NCBI GenBank assembly: GCA_017521285.1
Contig: JAFXDG010000130.1
Span: 1-46,736 of the forward strand
Length of the DNA stretch: 46,736 nt
Source of the DNA: Bacteroidaceae bacterium
Lineage (GTDB): Bacteria > Bacteroidota > Bacteroidia > Bacteroidales > Bacteroidaceae
Reading direction: 5' to 3'
Shown: positions 35,141-42,525 of the stretch, piece after piece
How positions within the stretch are numbered: the first letter of the stretch is position 1
Layout: each line of letters starts with the position of its first letter
Position numbers and translations under genes: made by a program
Notes under the pieces: model-generated
Databases searched by the model: none
What the model saw: the letters and a program-made list of their open reading frames with translations, nothing else
Told to the model about the DNA's origin: nothing

Positions 35141-35437
35141 GCCATCAAGATGTACCCTTCGGCGACATCAAGTTCTCCCACTCGATGACATCAAGTTCTT
35201 CCACTCGATGACATCAAGTTCTCCCGATGGGTGACATCTTGATGTCTCTGCAAGGGGGGTGAAGAGGGGGTGAAATTGCCCCCTGCAGAGTACCCTCCGG
35301 AGACCCACCTGTGTCTTGCTCAGAGACCCACCTGTGTCTTGGCCGGAGACCCACCTGTGTCTCGGGCAGAGACCCACCTGTGTCTCTGAGGGTGTCCCAC
35401 CTGTGTCTCTGAGGGGGTGGTTTCAGTCAGTGCAGAG
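35141..35437. repeat. 23-nt periodic array: two unit types, each conserved 5' with variable 3'
   Basis: Type A units start at 35141, 35164, 35187, 35210 and 35233. Their 5' parts are GACATCAAGTTCT (GCCATCAAGATGT in the first, GACATCTTGATGT in the last) and their tails vary. Type B units start at 35300, 35323, 35346, 35369 and 35392. Each has the 5' part GAGACCCACCTGTGTCT (GTGTCCC... in the last), with 6-nt tails TGCTCA, TGGCCG, CGGGCA, CTGAGG, CTGAGG. The A-to-B gap is 67 nt, nearly three units. No frame spans it, and 23 is not a codon multiple. The rest of the gene-less 34991-35652 shows only a promoter at its end. Confidence 0.88.
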
Positions 35438-35593
35438 ATGTCTCTGTAAAGGTTTTATTAGTTTCTTTATCAATGGATTATGTATGTTGGTTCCTAAGAG
35501 GACAGCGAGTCCTTGGGGATGTGAAACGCTCCTTTCCTTCTTGGAGGGGGAAATATTGTCAGCACTTTTCTTGCTCGTTTGGAAAAGTTTCCT

Positions 35594-35601
35594 TACTTTT
35601 G
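35594..35601 (+). promoter_or_regulatory. -7 box for the DUF4332 gene
   Basis: TACTTTTG followed by C, with TTG 20 nt before it (35571-35573). It is 51 nt upstream of the ATG. Confidence 0.6.
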
Positions 35602-35652
35602 CCCTTTGTAAGAAGAAACTGATTTATTAACTTATTTAATATCCAAACATTT

Positions 35653-36060
35653 ATGGCTTATAAGATTATTGACATCGAGGGCGTAGGCGAGGCTTATGCC
35701 GAGAAACTGATTGCTGCCGGTGTGACTACTACCGATGCATTGTTGAAGAAGTGTGCTGCTCCCGCTGGCCGCAAGGCTTTGGCTGAAGAGACCGGTATCA
35801 GCGACAAACTCATCCTGAAGTGGACAAACCATGCCGACCTTATCCGTATCCACGGTGTAGGCCCTCAGTTTGCAGAACTTCTTGAGGCTGCTGGTGTTGA
35901 CACTGTGAAGGAACTGAAGCACCGCGTACCCGCCAACTTGAAGGCTAAGATGGAAGAGGTGAACGCTGAGAAGAACCTGGTGAACCGCGTACCCTCTGAA
36001 AAGGAATTGGTAAAGATGGTTGCCGAGGCAAAGGAATTGCCCGCAGTGGTTGAATATTAA
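35653..36060 (+). CDS. DUF4332 protein with helix-hairpin-helix motifs
   Basis: 135 aa, cytoplasmic. Two helix-hairpin-helix stretches are visible: IEGVGEAYAEKLIAAGVTT (8-26) and IHGVGPQFAELLEAAGVDT (about 74-92). HhH pairs bind the DNA backbone without sequence specificity in polymerases and repair proteins, so nucleic-acid binding is a fair inference. No catalytic domain is attached. A single gene with its own promoter and a probable terminator. Confidence 0.85.
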   Translation: MAYKIIDIEGVGEAYAEKLIAAGVTTTDALLKKCAAPAGRKALAEETGISDKLILKWTNHADLIRIHGVGPQFAELLEAAGVDTVKELKHRVPANLKAKMEEVNAEKNLVNRVPSEKELVKMVAEAKELPAVVEY

Positions 36061-36062
36061 TA

Positions 36063-36087
36063 GACAGGCGGTCGCTTGTCGCTTTTT
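36063..36087 (+). terminator. Probable terminator after the DUF4332 gene
   Basis: GACAGGCG and CGCTTGTC form a short stem with one G-T pair, followed by CTTTTTG. It begins 2 nt after the stop codon. Confidence 0.55.
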
Positions 36088-36230
36088 GCGTAGTGGGGAA
36101 TCTGATGGTGTGAGCATGGTGCTCTTGCAATAGCCTGCAGGTTCTTCACTACGTTTGGAATGGCAGAGGCCGTTTCCAGTCAGGCACAGATTATTTGGTA
36201 TAAAAAGGTATAAGACAACAATTCAAGACT

Positions 36231-36989
36231 ATGAAACGAATCTTTCAGGCAACCGTGTTTGCCCTCCTTGCTATGGCCATGCCCTTGCAGGCACAGGAGC
36301 AACCCGAGGAGATGTACACCCTGCAAGGGAAAACAAAGTTGGTGGTAAACGAGAAGTATCGGGCAACCAATGAGACAGGCGAATACCGTATCGACACCAT
36401 TCCCCGCAAGTTGGTGGAGACATTCCCCTTCACAGTGGGGCGCTATTCCTATGAACTGAAGTATTATAAACTCACGGGTAATGGTTGGGACGGCGAACCG
36501 GGTGACTTCCATATCATGCAACTATTTCACAATGGCAAGCAGCTGTTGGAGTTCGTGGATCTGGATGGAATGTGCGAACACACTCCCAATTCCATCTTTG
36601 ATGCCGACATGAAGAAGATTTCCTCCATCCCCAACAGGTTTGCCATCGTCTGTCCGTTGGCTCAAGAGGTGACAGCCCTCATTTTCGACGGTTACCAATT
36701 TCCCTATGAACCATCCAAAGTCCCCATCCTGGTAGTGAAGGGCGACCAGGCCGCCATGTTGCTGAACCGCAACTTGGGCATCGACACGATCGTATCGGCC
36801 GACGGTTTCCTCGAGGTGACCTTCGTGGACAGTTTTCAAGAGGATGCGGGCAAAGACGATATGGGTAACCCTGTCCCAACAGAGTGGAATCCCGAAAGGT
36901 TCCGGCTCTTTTCCACACCGGCCGGTACACTGAAATTCCATAAGCTGAAGGAGGTGCAACGCAACGACCTCCGTTCGGTAGGCTTGTAA
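36231..36989 (+). CDS. Exported hypothetical protein
   Basis: 252 aa with a clear signal peptide (MKRIFQATVFALLAMAMPLQ, cleaved near AQA-Q). I do not recognise a family. The mature part is mostly beta, with stretches such as RYSYELKYYKLTGNGWDGEP and DFHIMQLFHNGKQLLEF, and it has no lipobox, repeats or membrane segment. It is probably periplasmic. No promoter is obvious. It converges on the pseudo-protease gene at 37272, with a long hairpin between the two stops. Confidence 0.75.
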   Translation: MKRIFQATVFALLAMAMPLQAQEQPEEMYTLQGKTKLVVNEKYRATNETGEYRIDTIPRKLVETFPFTVGRYSYELKYYKLTGNGWDGEPGDFHIMQLFHNGKQLLEFVDLDGMCEHTPNSIFDADMKKISSIPNRFAIVCPLAQEVTALIFDGYQFPYEPSKVPILVVKGDQAAMLLNRNLGIDTIVSADGFLEVTFVDSFQEDAGKDDMGNPVPTEWNPERFRLFSTPAGTLKFHKLKEVQRNDLRSVGL

Positions 36990-37047
36990 GTGTTGGAAGG
37001 GAGAAGCCTCCTGCCGTGTCTGGATACAGGGGGTGATACATAAAGGG

Positions 37048-37190
37048 GGTGTGTCAAAATGCCTTCTTTTTATTCTTTAGACGCGGATGACGCGGATAAC
37101 GCAGATAAATTATAACCTTTCGGGTATAATAATTAAGAAAATCCGCGTCATCTGCGTCATCTGCGTCTAAAAAGTTAATTATGACACACC
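37048..37190. repeat. Largest GACGCGGAT-family hairpin at a convergent junction
   Basis: The outer arms GGTGTGTCA (37048) and TGACACACC (37182-37190) enclose inner arms TTTAGACGCGGATGACGC (from 37076) and GCGTCATCTGCGTCTAAA (to 37171). Three 9-nt words GACGCGGAT, GACGCGGAT, AACGCAGAT stand in phase, and GCGTCATCT words answer them. It probably serves as a two-way terminator for the genes ending at 36989 and 37272. Confidence 0.8.
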
Positions 37191-37271
37191 TCCTTGCTTT
37201 TTTAGGCGCGTATCCTCAAGAAACACTGCGCTTTCAGATATAAGATTCTATGGGCGATGGAGCCAGGGGAA

Positions 37272-38990
37272 TCACTCATACCGTTTGATGAGGGCCTCGG
37301 CTTGCTGGTCGCCGAGTTCCTTGGCACGCTGTAGGGCAGTGCGTGCTTCGGCCTTCTTGCCTTGCTCGCCCAGGCAGACTCCGAGAATGCGGTGTGCATC
37401 GGCAAAGTCGGGCTGCAATTCTGTCACACGGCGGGCTGCTTGGATGGCTTCGTCCAACAGGTTGAAGCGGGCACAGACAGAGGCCTGCTCGATGAGGAAG
37501 TCGGCATTGTCGGGAGACAGCTCCACGGCGCGGCGTATGTCATCGACGGCAAGCTGGTTCATGCGGGCTGCGATGGCGGCTTGTTCGCGTTGGTAATAGA
37601 AGAGACCGTTCACTTGTCCGGCCAGAAGGGTGTGGTATTCGTTGTAGTCTATCACGGCTTCGCGCGGGCGTCCGTCATCCATGAGGGCTTGTGCCCGTTG
37701 CCAGATGTAGGGAGCTGCTTCGCGTGGATAGGGGCGAGCGTAGGTGTTCACTGCCCGGTCAATCAAAGTCACCACTTCGGCGGTGCGTGTTGTGTCTCCC
37801 ATCAGGCGCAAGGCTTGTGCGGCCGCATACCATGTGGCGGCTGTGGCCAGATTGGTCTGGTTCACCTGCTGGTAGGCCGCATAGGCTTCGGGATATTGGC
37901 CGAGGGCAAAGTGCAGGTCGCCTTTCGTCTGTCGGTAGAGGGGGAGGGTGTCTATGCCGAGGGCGAGGTCAATCTCGTTGAGTGCCTTGTCCAATGTCCA
38001 GTCCTTGTACTTGATGGGGTGTTCGGCAGTAGCGTTGGCCGAGATCAGTCGGGCCAGAGTGTAGTGGGCATCGGCTTTGTTGGGATTCAGTTCCAAAGCT
38101 TGCGCCATGTCCTCCTCGGCTTGTTGGAAGTGGGCACTGTCGCGGAAGCTTTGCACATAGAGGGTGGCTCGGCGCTGATACCCTTCAGCATTGGTCGGAT
38201 AGGTCGTGATGAAATCATTGAGAAGCCCCAGATACTCATCTGCCTGACGGTTGCTGTTCATGTAGAGGTAAACGAGTGCTTCCTGTTCGGTGGGTGGCAG
38301 GGCTTTCTTGATGCCGATGGCACGCAGGGCAGCGCTGTTTCCCGTCAGTGCACCGATGCTGAGGCTGGAGGCAAAGTGCGCATCCACGGCATAGGTGGTC
38401 ATGTTATCCTGTCCGCCGTATGGTTTCTGCACGAGGGCCACCACTTGTCCGGCTTCGTTCATCACCGGGCAGCTCACCAACTTCTCTGTTACGGGCAGGT
38501 GTAGGGTGTAGTAGGCATATTTCTCAGCTGCACTGACCCGCTCTTCCACTTTGCCGCTCTTGTATTCCACTTGTTTGCTGGTCGAGTAGGGGAGCAACCA
38601 TACGCTTTCTCCAGCCTGTACTCCGACCGTGTCGATGTCCAGTGCGGTCAGTTTCTCCTTGCCAGGGGCAATGCGGAACTTGATGATGTCGTACATCTCG
38701 TTGGCTCCCATGATGTGGGTGACGGGCAACTGCTTGCCCTCGGTTGTGATGACTACTGCCCGCTCTGCTCCGCGGAAGAGCGAATAATCGGCAACTGCCT
38801 CACCATTGGTGTTGATGAAGAATCCGTTCCCGGTATTCAGTATCTTGTCCTCACCATCATACGTCACTATGGAGAACACGGCGGCGCGTGCTTTCTTGGC
38901 CCACTTGGGTGCCTGTTGGGCGATGGCTATTGTAGCAGCAAACAGGGTGAGGAGGAGGGTCGATAGTCTTTGAGTATGTTTTGCAATCAT
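37272..38990 (-). CDS. Trypsin-like-fold protein with TPR repeats, catalytic residues missing
   Basis: 572 aa. Signal peptide (1-24, ATIAIA). Residues 30-215 follow the HtrA/trypsin pattern: GNGFFINTNGEAVADYSLF corresponds to the usual GSGVIIN.DGYIVTNNHV, and SCPVMNEAGQVVALVQ to GNSGGPL.N..G.VVG. The His position is Ser70 and the nucleophile position is Val172, while the Asp (Asp101, MYDIIKF) is kept. So it should not cleave peptides. Residues about 250-570 are tetratricopeptide repeats (A...Y..A....P....A and similar). It is probably a periplasmic scaffold or binding protein. It is annotated in relatives as a TPR-containing serine protease. Confidence 0.8.
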   Translation of the reverse strand: MIAKHTQRLSTLLLTLFAATIAIAQQAPKWAKKARAAVFSIVTYDGEDKILNTGNGFFINTNGEAVADYSLFRGAERAVVITTEGKQLPVTHIMGANEMYDIIKFRIAPGKEKLTALDIDTVGVQAGESVWLLPYSTSKQVEYKSGKVEERVSAAEKYAYYTLHLPVTEKLVSCPVMNEAGQVVALVQKPYGGQDNMTTYAVDAHFASSLSIGALTGNSAALRAIGIKKALPPTEQEALVYLYMNSNRQADEYLGLLNDFITTYPTNAEGYQRRATLYVQSFRDSAHFQQAEEDMAQALELNPNKADAHYTLARLISANATAEHPIKYKDWTLDKALNEIDLALGIDTLPLYRQTKGDLHFALGQYPEAYAAYQQVNQTNLATAATWYAAAQALRLMGDTTRTAEVVTLIDRAVNTYARPYPREAAPYIWQRAQALMDDGRPREAVIDYNEYHTLLAGQVNGLFYYQREQAAIAARMNQLAVDDIRRAVELSPDNADFLIEQASVCARFNLLDEAIQAARRVTELQPDFADAHRILGVCLGEQGKKAEARTALQRAKELGDQQAEALIKRYE

Positions 38991-39006
38991 ATACCTTATT
39001 ATATAT

Positions 39007-39060
39007 TATAGGAACTATAGGCATTATGGGCACTATAGGTTTTATGGGCATTATAGAATT
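39007..39060. repeat. Six 9-nt units TATRGGNNN
   Basis: TATAGGAAC, TATAGGCAT, TATGGGCAC, TATAGGTTT, TATGGGCAT, TATAGAATT, without interruption. The first six bases are kept and the last three vary. The period is a codon multiple and the minus strand could encode MPI/VPI repeats, but no start or gene supports translation. Two further units and a degenerate third lie at 39897-39923 on the other side of rlmB. Confidence 0.8.
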
Positions 39061-39080
39061 AGTAGCTTCAGTATCCACTT

Positions 39081-39124
39081 CCCTCCCTTGCGGAGGGGTA
39101 GGGGGAGGGTCCGTTGGGGTTGGG
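39081..39124 (+). repeat. C-rich/G-rich hairpin copy with G-quadruplex pattern
   Basis: CCCTCCCTTG then GGAGGGG forms a hairpin of the family seen at 20552-20680. The G side carries GGGG, GGGGG, GGG, GGGG and GGG separated by 1-6 nt (39095-39124), which fits the G3+N1-7 rule for a quadruplex on the plus strand. It lies just downstream of the rlmB stop (39141, minus strand). Confidence 0.65.
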
Positions 39125-39140
39125 TCTGTTGGAACTCTGT

Positions 39141-39884
39141 TTATTGCCACCCTCTCTGACGGAACACCTCATAGATGAGGATACCGGCGGCTACACTGAC
39201 GTTGAGTGATTCGATTTTGCCCGTCATAGGTATCTTTATCCATTCGTCGCAGAGAGCCAAGTGGTCGTAGCTCACACCTTTGTCTTCGGCACCCATAATG
39301 ATGCATACGGGGTCGGTGTACTGGCCGTCAGTGTAGTTGTAATCGCCCTTTTCGGTGGCGGCCACTACGCGGAAACCACATTGCTTCAGGTAGTGGATGG
39401 TGCTTGTGAGACTCTTCTCGCGGCATACGGGCAGGGTATGCAAGGCACCGGCCGAAGTCTTGATGGCGTCGGCATTCACCTTGGCACTGTTGTTGGTTGG
39501 GATGATGATGGCATCCACTCCGGCACACTCGCAGGTGCGGGCAATGGCTCCGAAGTTGCGCACGTCCGTCACTCCGTCCAGCATCAGGAAGACGGGGTTC
39601 TTTCCCTCTTCAAACAACGTGGGCACCAAATCCTCGGTGCGTTGGTAAGTGATGCTGCTGATGTAGGCAATCACCCCTTGGTGGTTCTTCCGTGTGATGC
39701 GGTTAAGGCGCTCCACTGGCACGCGCTGTATGGGGATGAGTGTTCCCTTCAAGGCGGCAAACAGTTCGCGTGAAAGTTCATTCTGGATGTCACGCTTCAC
39801 CAGTATCTTGTCAATCTCTTTTCCGGCTTCGATGGCCTCAATCACGGCACGGGTGCCGAATATCATTTCGCTCTGTTCGTTCAT
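39141..39884 (-). CDS. rlmB: 23S rRNA (guanosine-2'-O-)-methyltransferase RlmB-like (SPOUT)
   Basis: 247 aa. The N-terminal substrate-binding domain (FGTRAVIEAIEAGKEIDKIL) precedes a SpoU/TrmH SPOUT domain with its three motifs: DGVTDVRNFGAIART (motif 1), IIMGAEDKGV (motif 2) and IPMTGKIESLNVSVAAGI (motif 3, trefoil knot). RlmB makes Gm2251 in the peptidyl-transferase loop of 23S rRNA; other members methylate tRNA, so the target is inferred. The start could also be the Met seven codons in. It is flanked on both sides by TATRGGNNN repeats. Confidence 0.9.
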   Translation of the reverse strand: MNEQSEMIFGTRAVIEAIEAGKEIDKILVKRDIQNELSRELFAALKGTLIPIQRVPVERLNRITRKNHQGVIAYISSITYQRTEDLVPTLFEEGKNPVFLMLDGVTDVRNFGAIARTCECAGVDAIIIPTNNSAKVNADAIKTSAGALHTLPVCREKSLTSTIHYLKQCGFRVVAATEKGDYNYTDGQYTDPVCIIMGAEDKGVSYDHLALCDEWIKIPMTGKIESLNVSVAAGILIYEVFRQRGWQ

Positions 39885-39896
39885 TTGTAGCTTCTT

Positions 39897-39923
39897 TATG
39901 GGTCTTATGGGTTTGATGGGGGA
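39897..39923. repeat. Three 9-nt units of the TATRGGNNN family
   Basis: TATGGGTCT, TATGGGTTT, GATGGGGGA in phase, in the gap between recN and rlmB. Confidence 0.6.
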
Positions 39924-39930
39924 GGGTTCG

Positions 39931-41595
39931 CTAATTTCTCAACAACTCCTTTGCATTCTCCATGGCTGCTTCGGTCAGTGTCTCACCACTGAGCATGTGG
40001 GCTATTTCGGTGATGCGCTCGTCGGGTGTCAGGCGGATGAGGTGAGAGGTTGTACCCGTGTCGGTGTCCTCTTTATAGACACGGTAGTGCGTGGTTCCTC
40101 GTGCGGCAATTTGTGGCAGGTGGGTGATGCTGATGACCTGTCGGTCGGTTTCTCCCATCTCCTGCATGATGAGGGCCATGCGCTCGGCAATTTTGCCCGA
40201 CACACCAGTGTCTATCTCGTCGAAGATGATGGTGGGCAATTTCACGGCTCCGGCTATCAAAGCCTTCAGGGAAAGCATGACGCGGGCGATTTCTCCACCT
40301 GAGGCCACATGGGCAATATCCTGAAGCGGTGCATTCTTATTGGCCGAGAAGAGGAAGGTAAGGTTATCCATACCTGTTGCATCCGGCTCGCGACGGTTGG
40401 CAAACTCGATGCGGAATTGTACGTTGGGCATACCCAGTGGGAGGAGGTGCTCGGTCAACTGCTTTTCGATGCGTGTGGCCGCCTTCTTGCGTAAGCCGGT
40501 GAGGGCTGAGGCTTGCTTCATCAGTTGGTCAAAGGCAGCCTCTCTCTGCTTCTCCAATTTTGCTATGCGGTCGTCGTAAGAAGTGATGGCATCGAGGCGG
40601 GTACTGAGATCTTCGGCCAAAGCTAACAGCTCAGTATCCGTCTGTACATGGTGCTTTTGTTCAAGGGTGTAGAGCTGGTTCAGGCGGTCGTTCACCTGCT
40701 CCATACGGGCAGGGTTGAACTCCACTTGTTCGAGGCCCGACTCCACTTCGTCGTTGATGTCCTTCAGTTCGATAAGGCAACTTTCCACGCGCTCTTGCCA
40801 CTCATCGGCCACGGGATATACGCGGGCTATGTCGCGCAAGTGGCGTTGCACCTCCTTCAAGGCTCCTATCACTCCATTTCCATCGTCAGGGCAGAAACAT
40901 TGCCCGGCGGTATAGAGTCCGCTCTTTATCTCTTCTGCGTGATTCAGACGGTCGGCTTCAGCTTCGAGTTCCTCTTGTTCGCCCTCCTTCAGATTCAATT
41001 CCTCCAGTTGCTTCAATTGGAAAGTGAGGTAATCCTCGTCTGCACGACTCTTTTCGGCCTCCTCTGTGAGGGCGTTCAACTCGGCCGTGAGGGCTTTCCA
41101 ATGGTTGAACGTCTCCTTGTAGGTTGCCAACTCATTGGCGTCATTCGCCAATATGTCCACCACACTCAGTTGGAAACCCTCTTTGCCTAACAACAGGTTC
41201 TGGTGTTGGCTATGTACGTCGATGAGCTGTTCGCCCAATTCTTTCATTTGGCTGAGTGGAGCAGGCACATCGTTGATGAACGAGCGGCTCTTGCCCGAGG
41301 CGGAAAGTTCGCGACGCAAGATGCACTCCCCTTCGTCGTACTCCAAATCGTTTTCTTCAAAGTACTCCTTCATGCCGTATGCCGACAAGTCGAAACGTGC
41401 TTCGATGATACATTTGGCCGCTCCTGCCTTGATACTCTTCGAGTCGGCACGTTGGCCAAGCAGGAGACCGATGGCTCCAAGGATGATGGATTTTCCCGCA
41501 CCTGTCTCACCCGTAATGACGGAGAAACCGCGCTCGAAGTCAATGTCGAGGCGGTCGATGAGTGCGTAGTTCTGTATGTGGAGGTTGGTTAGCAT
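39931..41595 (-). CDS. recN: DNA repair protein RecN
   Basis: 554 aa, an SMC-like ATPase acting in double-strand-break repair. Walker A is GETGAGKS (29-36). Two coiled-coil arms (about 155-225 and 300-385) flank a central region. The ABC signature is VASGGEIARVMLSLK and Walker B is IIFDEIDTGVSG. The ATG at 41595 overlaps the stop of the DUF4835 gene by one base (TAATG on the minus strand), so the two are translationally coupled. Confidence 0.95.
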   Translation of the reverse strand: MLTNLHIQNYALIDRLDIDFERGFSVITGETGAGKSIILGAIGLLLGQRADSKSIKAGAAKCIIEARFDLSAYGMKEYFEENDLEYDEGECILRRELSASGKSRSFINDVPAPLSQMKELGEQLIDVHSQHQNLLLGKEGFQLSVVDILANDANELATYKETFNHWKALTAELNALTEEAEKSRADEDYLTFQLKQLEELNLKEGEQEELEAEADRLNHAEEIKSGLYTAGQCFCPDDGNGVIGALKEVQRHLRDIARVYPVADEWQERVESCLIELKDINDEVESGLEQVEFNPARMEQVNDRLNQLYTLEQKHHVQTDTELLALAEDLSTRLDAITSYDDRIAKLEKQREAAFDQLMKQASALTGLRKKAATRIEKQLTEHLLPLGMPNVQFRIEFANRREPDATGMDNLTFLFSANKNAPLQDIAHVASGGEIARVMLSLKALIAGAVKLPTIIFDEIDTGVSGKIAERMALIMQEMGETDRQVISITHLPQIAARGTTHYRVYKEDTDTGTTSHLIRLTPDERITEIAHMLSGETLTEAAMENAKELLRN

Positions 41596-42515
41596 TATCT
41601 ACTATTCTTTATCTTATTCCAACTGGTGGATTGCGAGGGGTTAATCTCGCTCAGCATGGCGGAGATTTCTTCTTTTTCCTTTTGGGTTCCTTTGGAGTAG
41701 ATGTTGGCAAGTTCATCCTTTTTGATATCTGTCCAAATGACGGGAAGGGCAGAGAGTGCCTTGTTCTCCTTGGCCTCCTTCAGCTTTGCTAAGGCGGTGG
41801 TGATATTGGTGCGTCCGCGTTCGGCATTGGTTGCCATTTCGTCCAATCCCTTGCGGTAGTAGTCATACATCAGTTGGCGCAAGGGTGCCATGCCTCCGTC
41901 CATGTAGTCGTTGATGATTGCATGGCGGTTGCGGTCGCTATCAAAGGCTTTCCATCCCGTTGCGTTCAGCATTTCGGCATTGGTGACAATCGTAGATACG
42001 CGCTGAAGCACTTCGGTGCCTCCCTGAGGAGCCATGGTGTCCATGTCCAAGCCGATGATGAGCAGGGCATAGTAGGCCATGACGGCGGTCAGATTATTGT
42101 CAATGATGTCTTCTTTGAACTCCAGTTGGTCAAACTCCTTGTAGTTGAAGGCAAACTCCGTATCCTTGAAGTTGAACACCGTGGAGTTGTAGCTCGAATT
42201 GAACACCGGGCGATTGCTCTGCACCATGATGTCGCAGACGAAACTTCCATCGTCGCTATATTGGTTGACCGTGATGTTGAACGAGCAGACAATACGCTCT
42301 TGTTGGGCATATTGCTGGTTTGTCCATTTGCGGTTGTTCAGAAATTCGGTCAAGGCTGTCTCCAAGGTTTTGAACACTTCCTTGTTCGTACCCTGAATCT
42401 TTTGGCTATTGATGACCACTTTTGCCTCCAGTTCTTGTGCCTGAAGGGGAAGGGGCATCAGAGCTGGCAAGGCAATGATGGCAAGTGTCAGCAGGTGTCG
42501 GATGAATGTCTTCAT
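41595..42515 (-). CDS. DUF4835 protein, PorD-like (type IX secretion)
   Basis: 306 aa with a signal peptide (1-26, PLPLQAQ). It matches DUF4835, whose members have been named PorD in gliding Bacteroidota and are needed for type IX secretion there. Conserved blocks are ELEAKVVINSQKIQGTNKEVF and MVQSNRPVFNSSYNSTVF. It is likely periplasmic or outer-membrane associated. It sits between coaBC (10-nt gap) and recN (1-nt overlap). Its role in non-gliding gut species is less clear. Confidence 0.85.
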   Translation of the reverse strand: MKTFIRHLLTLAIIALPALMPLPLQAQELEAKVVINSQKIQGTNKEVFKTLETALTEFLNNRKWTNQQYAQQERIVCSFNITVNQYSDDGSFVCDIMVQSNRPVFNSSYNSTVFNFKDTEFAFNYKEFDQLEFKEDIIDNNLTAVMAYYALLIIGLDMDTMAPQGGTEVLQRVSTIVTNAEMLNATGWKAFDSDRNRHAIINDYMDGGMAPLRQLMYDYYRKGLDEMATNAERGRTNITTALAKLKEAKENKALSALPVIWTDIKKDELANIYSKGTQKEKEEISAMLSEINPSQSTSWNKIKNSR

Positions 42516-42525
42516 TCTCTTTAGG

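Noticed and set aside
35141-35437. CRISPR array
   Set aside because: Units are 23 nt in total, with tails of 6-10 nt; far too short for spacers, and no cas gene in the window.
37362-38504. 380-codon plus-strand frame opposite the TPR gene
   Set aside because: The minus strand carries clear TPRs and a signal peptide; the plus frame is a shadow.
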